A stretch of DNA of 64,000 nt, from NCBI RefSeq assembly GCF_024508235.1, contig NZ_CP101943.1, positions 1 to 64,000 of the forward strand, written 5' to 3'. This stretch comes from Halococcus qingdaonensis. Lineage in GTDB: Archaea > Halobacteriota > Halobacteria > Halobacteriales > Halococcaceae. The translations under genes and the position numbers were made by a program. Numbering within the stretch: the first letter of the stretch is position 1; each line of letters begins with the position of its first letter. Shown here piece after piece: positions 59,031 through 64,000 of the stretch. Under the pieces are notes generated by a model. The model made no database searches. It was not told the origin of the DNA and saw nothing but the letters and a program-made list of their open reading frames with translations.

Positions 59031-62000
59031 TCAGGGCTGCTGTGGCGTGTCGTCCATGGAATCGAAGAACGCGCTCAGGAGCTTGTGTTGTGCTCGCCGG
59101 AAGTGTCTGTTGAGCGTCGGTGCGGCGATCCCCATACTCTCGGCGACCTCCGTGGCGGTACTCTCGCGTGGCCACTCGAAGTAGCCGGCGTGATAGGCGG
59201 TTTCGAGCGCCTCGCGCTGGCGGTCGGTGAGTTTCTCGATCGGCCCGCCGGGGACGTCGAACTCCACGGCCGACCGATCCCGCTCACGCTGGGCGAGCAG
59301 CGTCGCGGTGGGAGCGACGTCGCGGATACGATCGATCAGGTTCCGGACGGCCGCGTCCTGTGGTGCTTCGATGACGAGTCGACCGGTTCCCGCGTCCATG
59401 TCGGCGGACCCGAGCTTGACGCCGGCCTCCGTGAGCGTTCCCAACAGCGACGATTCGGCGAATCGATACTCCAACAGCCCTTCATCGCCGCCGTCACGCA
59501 CGACCCGGACGTGTTCGAGGTCATCGAGCCCCGAGGCCGCCTCGCACACCGCTGTGGGCGACGCTCCCTGGACATCGACGTAGAGCAGCCACCCGCCGGA
59601 TTTGGTGGCGACGTATCCCGACACCGAGAGTTCACACTCGAAGCGCTCGGAGTGGCGAACCAAGAACAGGTCCGAGTCGGTGGCTCGAAATTCGAGTTCG
59701 AGCACTGCGTCGGCGAACAGCAGCCGCCGGGTCTCGATGGCGTGGATTGCGAACCCGACGGCTTCGCCGAGCAGTTCGAACGCACGCTGCTCGCGCTGGC
59801 TGAAGCCCAGTGGTCGGGTGGTATACACCGCCAAGCAGCCATACGTCGTCGCCCCGTGGAGCAGCGGGATCGCGGCGGCCGACTGGATATCGCGGTCGAG
59901 TGCGGCCTCGCGCCACGGCTCGAACGCGGGATCCGTGCGGATGTTCTGACTGACCTGTACGTCCCCCATCCGGAGCGCCCGTCCGCTGGGACCCTGCCCC
60001 GTTTCCGTCCCGTCAGCCGTGACAGTGATCGCTTCGACGTAGCCATCGTCGACGCCAGCACTCGCCCGGGCAACGAGCTGGTCTCCATCGGCTTCGGGCT
60101 CGCCGATCCACGCGAACTGGTACAGCTCCGAGGTGGCCAGTCGATCACAGACGGTGTGCTCGATCTGCTCGCGCGTCGATCGTTCGAGCAACTCCCGAGT
60201 GATCTCCAGCAGGAGGTCGTTGATACGGTTGAGCGTTTCGAGCTTGTCGCGTTGGTGTTCCAGTTCCCGTTCCTGTCGTCGTCGCTCGGAGATATCGGTG
60301 GCCATCAGGATCGCTCCGTCGAACTCGTCGTCCCGATACAGCGGAACGCTTCGCCCGGTGAAGTACGCCTCCTTGTCGTAGATCGACTCGAACGGGAACT
60401 CGAACTCGACGGTCTCGCCGTCCTGCAACCGCGTGAACCGCTCCGCCTGGCCGGTCTCGACGACCGATGGGAGTTCGTGGAACGGCACTCCGATCGCATC
60501 CGACGACGACATCTCGTCAGGGAGACCGATGATCTCCTCCGCACGCGGGTTCTCGTACGTGATCCGGAGCTCCTCGTCGAGACGGAACATTCCGAACGGA
60601 GCGTTCTCGACCAGCTCTTCGTTGAACTGCCGGGCGGCACGGAGCTCCTGTTCGCGTTCCTTCCGCTCGGTGATATCACGGACCACGCCGACGCTGCCCT
60701 GGTATGCGCCGTCGGGTTCGGGATAGGGACGGTACCGTGCTTCGAGATACACGGTCTCGCCGTCGGGCGTCGCAATCGCCCCTTCGATCGAACCGATATC
60801 GGTGTCGCCGCTCACGACGCGTTCGCGCATCTCGTCGGCGAGGGTACGCTCGTCGTCGTGGACGAAGAACTCGATGGCGGGCGTTCCGAGGAGCTCCTCG
60901 CGTGAGCGTCCGAACGTCTCGCAGAGTGCGTCGTTGACGAACGAAAACCGGAGGTCGTCGTCGAGAATGTAGACCCCGTCCTTGACGGTCTCGATGATGG
61001 TCTCGTAGCGCTCGCGTTCGTGCTGTCGCCGTCGACGCTCGGTGATATCTCGGGCGATGCCGACGCGATAGCGCTCGCCGGACGGCTCGTCGATGTCGGT
61101 CACCTCCCGGAGCTCGTGGGGAATCGCCTCACCCCCGGCAGTCTCCAAATCGAGCTCCCTCGTCCAGTTGGGACGATCGTCCATGTGGAGTCTCGACTCC
61201 GGCAGGCTGTCGCGATTCGCCTCGGTGAGAACGTCGGACAGGCCCATCCCCACGATCTCCTCGTCGGTGTATCCGAGGCGCTCGTTCAGCCGGTCGTTCC
61301 ACTGTATCATGTCGTCGTTCTCGTCGACGATGTAGAGCACGTCCTCCAGCGCGTCAATGACGGTCTGCGTGAACCGTTGCTCGTTCCCGGGCACCCCCTT
61401 CGTGCGATCGTGGGTTCCGACATCGTCGATGACGACCTGTGCTGCTGGTTCGCCTTCGTAGCTCACGGGATTTATCGTCAGCTCCACGCTCCGTTCGTCC
61501 TCGTCCAGACCGATCAGCCGTCCTTCGAACGGCTCGGCTGCTTCCCGTCCCCCGATGACCTGCCGGAAGCGTCGGCGGACCTGCGAACGGTCATCCTCGT
61601 GGATGAACGCCGTTGGCGTCCGACCGATCATCGCATCGGGATCGTCGACGCCGAGGACTGTGGCGGCAGCCGGGTTGCAGTAGGCGATCTCCCGCTCGGC
61701 CGTGACGATCCAGATCGGGATCGAATCGGTTGTGGCCAGCCCGCGATCCCGGTCGTTGCTCCGTCGGTGATCCCGTTCTCGGCGGTCCGGATTCGCGGCA
61801 TCGCGGACGATACAGACGACCAGTTCGTTCTCGGTCGCTCGGAGCGATAGCTCCAGCGGGATCGTTTCACCGTCGCGACGTCGGCCGACAGTTTCGCCGC
61901 GCCAGTGGCCTTCCTCGTGAACCTGCGGCAGCACCTCGCTCTCGATACGCTTGCACTCGTCGGGATCGTAGCGGTCCTGCCACGTCGTTCCGACGAGTTC

Positions 62001-62141
62001 GTCGGGATCGTCGTAGCCGTACACGTCGGCGAACGGACGATTGGTGTAGACGTACTCGTCGCCATCGAGCACACCCACCCCGTCGATCGACGCGGCCCCG
62101 ACCTCCCGCCATTCGACGGGCCCGTGCGCCTGATCGCTCAT
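59031..62141 (-). CDS. Multi-PAS/GAF Bat-type transcriptional regulator
   Basis: A 1036-residue sensor-regulator. It contains about five PAS domains (about 12-115, 140-245, 255-365, 375-490, 505-620), each closing with the PAC form RDITERRRR or ATDISERRRQ, then a GAF domain (about 650-790) with AAIPLLHGATTYGCLAVYT, a Bat-type linker domain (about 800-955) and a C-terminal helix-turn-helix (about 965-1020: LTDRQREALETAYHAGYFEWPRES, STATEVAESMGIAAPTLNRHF). The last part is the bacterio-opsin activator HTH. It should sense light, redox or ligands and control genes; no target can be named. ATG 62141 is used; 62156 is possible. Confidence 0.88.
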   Translation of the reverse strand: MSDQAHGPVEWREVGAASIDGVGVLDGDEYVYTNRPFADVYGYDDPDELVGTTWQDRYDPDECKRIESEVLPQVHEEGHWRGETVGRRRDGETIPLELSLRATENELVVCIVRDAANPDRRERDHRRSNDRDRGLATTDSIPIWIVTAEREIAYCNPAAATVLGVDDPDAMIGRTPTAFIHEDDRSQVRRRFRQVIGGREAAEPFEGRLIGLDEDERSVELTINPVSYEGEPAAQVVIDDVGTHDRTKGVPGNEQRFTQTVIDALEDVLYIVDENDDMIQWNDRLNERLGYTDEEIVGMGLSDVLTEANRDSLPESRLHMDDRPNWTRELDLETAGGEAIPHELREVTDIDEPSGERYRVGIARDITERRRRQHERERYETIIETVKDGVYILDDDLRFSFVNDALCETFGRSREELLGTPAIEFFVHDDERTLADEMRERVVSGDTDIGSIEGAIATPDGETVYLEARYRPYPEPDGAYQGSVGVVRDITERKEREQELRAARQFNEELVENAPFGMFRLDEELRITYENPRAEEIIGLPDEMSSSDAIGVPFHELPSVVETGQAERFTRLQDGETVEFEFPFESIYDKEAYFTGRSVPLYRDDEFDGAILMATDISERRRQERELEHQRDKLETLNRINDLLLEITRELLERSTREQIEHTVCDRLATSELYQFAWIGEPEADGDQLVARASAGVDDGYVEAITVTADGTETGQGPSGRALRMGDVQVSQNIRTDPAFEPWREAALDRDIQSAAAIPLLHGATTYGCLAVYTTRPLGFSQREQRAFELLGEAVGFAIHAIETRRLLFADAVLELEFRATDSDLFLVRHSERFECELSVSGYVATKSGGWLLYVDVQGASPTAVCEAASGLDDLEHVRVVRDGGDEGLLEYRFAESSLLGTLTEAGVKLGSADMDAGTGRLVIEAPQDAAVRNLIDRIRDVAPTATLLAQRERDRSAVEFDVPGGPIEKLTDRQREALETAYHAGYFEWPRESTATEVAESMGIAAPTLNRHFRRAQHKLLSAFFDSMDDTPQQP

Positions 62142-62324
62142 AGCTACAGAAACCATGTCAACATGTATCAATCTTTTCCGCAACACTACGTCGTTAGCGC
62201 CGGTGTTTTTGACGATCGGATATCGGGCCTCCCACAGTTGTCACCCGCTCCATATCATCCTCGCTGATCGCGACGAAGATCGAGAAAGACACATGGTAAT
62301 CAGTCCTGCACGAACTGCCCACAC

Positions 62325-62330
62325 AATTAA
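62325..62330 (+). promoter_or_regulatory. TATA box of the two-helix protein gene
   Basis: aattaa lies 26-31 bases before ATG 62356. Confidence 0.55.
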
Positions 62331-62355
62331 GTATAATTGGCTAACAATACATCGC

Positions 62356-62706
62356 ATGGTTGCAGTGAACCTCCGCGAAGGCGTCCGGTATGGTGCCTAC
62401 TTGCTTGGCTACTTCATCGTGCTGTTCCTGATCGGCGGCATCATCATCGAGATCGGTATCGAGCTGTTCCTCACGGATAGTCTGTTTCTCACTGTCATCG
62501 GCGGGATCGTTGGTGCCATCGGCGGGTTAGTGATCTACGCCGGTCTGCTCGGTTTCGGATACAAGATCATCGCCGATGCCGTCGAGCAGGGCATTCGAAG
62601 CTCTCAACGCCCGGTCGAAGAAGCCACCGGCCCATCGAGAAGCCAGCAGATCGTGGACGTCATCACGAACAATCCCGACGATCAAGACGTGCCACCGGAG
62701 CAGTAG
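62356..62706 (+). CDS. Small two-helix membrane protein
   Basis: A 116-residue protein. Two hydrophobic stretches, about 14-40 (YLLGYFIVLFLIGGIIIEIGI) and 46-76, are followed by a charged C-terminal half (IIADAVEQGIRSSQRP). The pattern resembles small stress-linked membrane proteins; no family is recognised. It is divergent from the PAS/GAF regulator, with 214 bases between starts, so it could be a target of it; this is inference. Confidence 0.6.
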   Translation: MVAVNLREGVRYGAYLLGYFIVLFLIGGIIIEIGIELFLTDSLFLTVIGGIVGAIGGLVIYAGLLGFGYKIIADAVEQGIRSSQRPVEEATGPSRSQQIVDVITNNPDDQDVPPEQ

Positions 62707-62729
62707 CGACTGACAGTCGACCCTACCGG

Positions 62730-64000
62730 TCAGTTCGCAGTAGTCGCGGTCTCGATCGCCATCTCCAGATCCGCGATGATCCGGGCCGGTTCCTCGATAC
62801 CGACCGAAAGACGCACGAGATCGTCGGTGACGCCGGAGGCGTCCCGTTCGTCGTCGGTAAGCTGCTGGTGCGTGGTGCTGGCCGGATGGAGGATCAACGT
62901 CTTCGCGTCACCGACGTTGGCGAGCATACTCGCGAGCTCCGTCGATTCGACGGTCGTTCGCGCAGCCTCGTATCCACCCGCGACGCCGAAGGTGATCATC
63001 CCGCCATAGCCACCGTCCAGATACTCGCTCGCCGTTTGATGCGTCGGGTGGTCGGCAAGCCCCGGGTAGTTGACCCACGAGACGTCGTCGTGCTCCTGTA
63101 GCCACTCCGCGACAGCCAGTGCGTTCTGGCTGTGGCGCTCCATTCGCAGTGGCAGCGTCTCGATCCCCTGCAACGTCTGCCACGCGTCGAACGGAGCCTG
63201 CTGATTGCCCAGATCGCGCATTCCACGGGCGATCGCAGCGTAGGTGAACGCCTCCTCGCCGAACGTCTCCACGAAGTTGACGCCGTGGTAGGCAGGGTTG
63301 TCCTGCGCGAGTTCGGGATATTTCTCGGCGTGGTCGACCCACGGGAACGTCCCACCGTCGACGACGACACCGCCGACGGTCGTCCCCGAGCCGTGGAGCC
63401 ACTTCGTCGTCGAGTTCCACACGAGATCGGCACCGTGTTTGATCGGGCGACAGAGTGCGGGCGTGGCGAACGTGTTGTCCACGAGCAGCGGGACGCCGTG
63501 ATCGTGCGCGATATCCGCCACGCGCTGGATGTCCGGCGTATCGAGCGCGGGATTGCCGATCGTCTCGAAATGGACGTAGGCGGTATCCTCGTCGATCGCG
63601 TCGGCGTATGCCTCGTAATCGAGCGGATCGACGAACCGAGTGGTTATCCCTCGCCGCTCGACCGAGTGGGTAAAATAGGTGTACGTACCGCCGTACAGCG
63701 ACGAGCCGGTGACGATGTTGTCGCCCGCGGACGCGAGGAGGAACGTGGTGAGATCGAGTGCGGCCATCCCGGAGGCGGTGACGGCGGCTCCGACACCGCT
63801 TTCGAGCGTCGCAAGGCGATCCTGCAGCGTTTCGAGCGTCGGATTCATCAACCGGGAGTAGATGTAGCCCGGCTCTTCGAGCGAGAACTGTGCGGCGGCG
63901 TCCTCGGCATCGTCGAAGACGTAGGAGCTGGTCTGGTAGATCGGCGGTGCGCGGGAACCCGTTGTGGGGTCGGGTTCCTGACCGGCATGGACCGAGTCCG
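62730..64000 (-). CDS. O-acetylhomoserine sulfhydrylase/cystathionine gamma-synthase-like enzyme (5' end outside window)
   Basis: At least 422 codons on the minus strand; the start lies beyond base 64000. Visible N-terminal segment: VHAGQEPDPTTGSRAPPIYQ, then EEPGYIYSRLMNPT, the family start. The PLP Lys is in STTKWLHGSGTTVGG (near 215), with NTFATP and RHSQNALAVAEWLQ further on, and HPASTTHQQL near the end. The GQ, GSGT and HPASTTH features favour an O-acetylhomoserine (thiol)-lyase that makes homocysteine, with cystathionine gamma-synthase as an alternative. A frame of 373 residues from an internal Met is part of this gene, not the full protein. Confidence 0.88.
   Translation of the reverse strand, partial: DSVHAGQEPDPTTGSRAPPIYQTSSYVFDDAEDAAAQFSLEEPGYIYSRLMNPTLETLQDRLATLESGVGAAVTASGMAALDLTTFLLASAGDNIVTGSSLYGGTYTYFTHSVERRGITTRFVDPLDYEAYADAIDEDTAYVHFETIGNPALDTPDIQRVADIAHDHGVPLLVDNTFATPALCRPIKHGADLVWNSTTKWLHGSGTTVGGVVVDGGTFPWVDHAEKYPELAQDNPAYHGVNFVETFGEEAFTYAAIARGMRDLGNQQAPFDAWQTLQGIETLPLRMERHSQNALAVAEWLQEHDDVSWVNYPGLADHPTHQTASEYLDGGYGGMITFGVAGGYEAARTTVESTELASMLANVGDAKTLILHPASTTHQQLTDDERDASGVTDDLVRLSVGIEEPARIIADLEMAIETATTAN

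Overview
The window is chromosomal DNA of a halophilic archaeon (class Halobacteria; a Halococcus-like genus is possible but not shown). Evidence: high GC, very acidic proteins, many leaderless genes with a TATA-like box about 28 bases before the start, an NIKS/GGQ archaeal release factor aRF1, class I LysRS, a CTP-type riboflavin kinase fused to an HTH, and many small haloarchaea-restricted families. There are about 67 protein-coding genes, one tRNA-Gly(CCC), one near-intact IS200/IS605 element and a second TnpB relic. No CRISPR array, rRNA operon or prophage is visible.

Layout. 0-9 kb: moaB, a cupin, an aldo/keto reductase whose tail is unusual, a low-GC island with a PD-(D/E)XK-like protein, an MBL hydrolase, the minus-strand nucleotide operon pyrG-guaAb-nudix-DUF7126, a hydrolase and pspA. 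9-24 kb: TnpB relic, dUTPase/dCTP deaminase-family gene, aconitase, aRF1, a MinD/ParA ATPase, a DsbA-like oxidoreductase, argS, the rbkR-ribB riboflavin pair, nhaC and ilvE; two copies of a dispersed intergenic repeat lie just 3' of aconitase and ilvE. 24-41 kb: two overlapping moeA genes, hsp20-ubiB, tRNA-Gly, a PerM/AI-2E exporter, a solitary Cas4-like nuclease, a glutaredoxin / cysteine-less redoxin / TsaC operon, a CNNM/HlyC transporter, a prepilin peptidase and a PitA/HemQ-type haem protein.

41-50 kb is a one-directional cluster of membrane proteins (lipoprotein, unknown, FNT channel, DUF389, ClC), then the IS200/IS605 element whose right end abuts and apparently supplies the stop codon of the ClC gene, then a UspA / HPP / UspA group. 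50-64 kb: a PDZ-containing site-2 protease, a VapBC-type pair, pyrH-lysS, a MobB-MoaE fusion, DUF7123, a second site-2 protease, an orphan ABC ATPase, a 1036-residue multi-PAS/GAF Bat-type regulator and a truncated (window edge) O-acetylhomoserine sulfhydrylase-like gene.

The most unusual signal is structural: clusters of short perfect hairpins, mostly with TTC or similar 3-base loops, at 9810-9877, 39731-39804 and 48776-48855. The second cluster sits inside the pitA reading frame and is translated as a Ser-rich insert, like the palindromic elements known to invade genes in Rickettsia. The dispersed repeat and these hairpin clusters look like small non-autonomous repeats not explained by the annotated transposons. 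Molybdenum cofactor genes recur (moaB, two moeA, mobB-moaE) without being in one operon.
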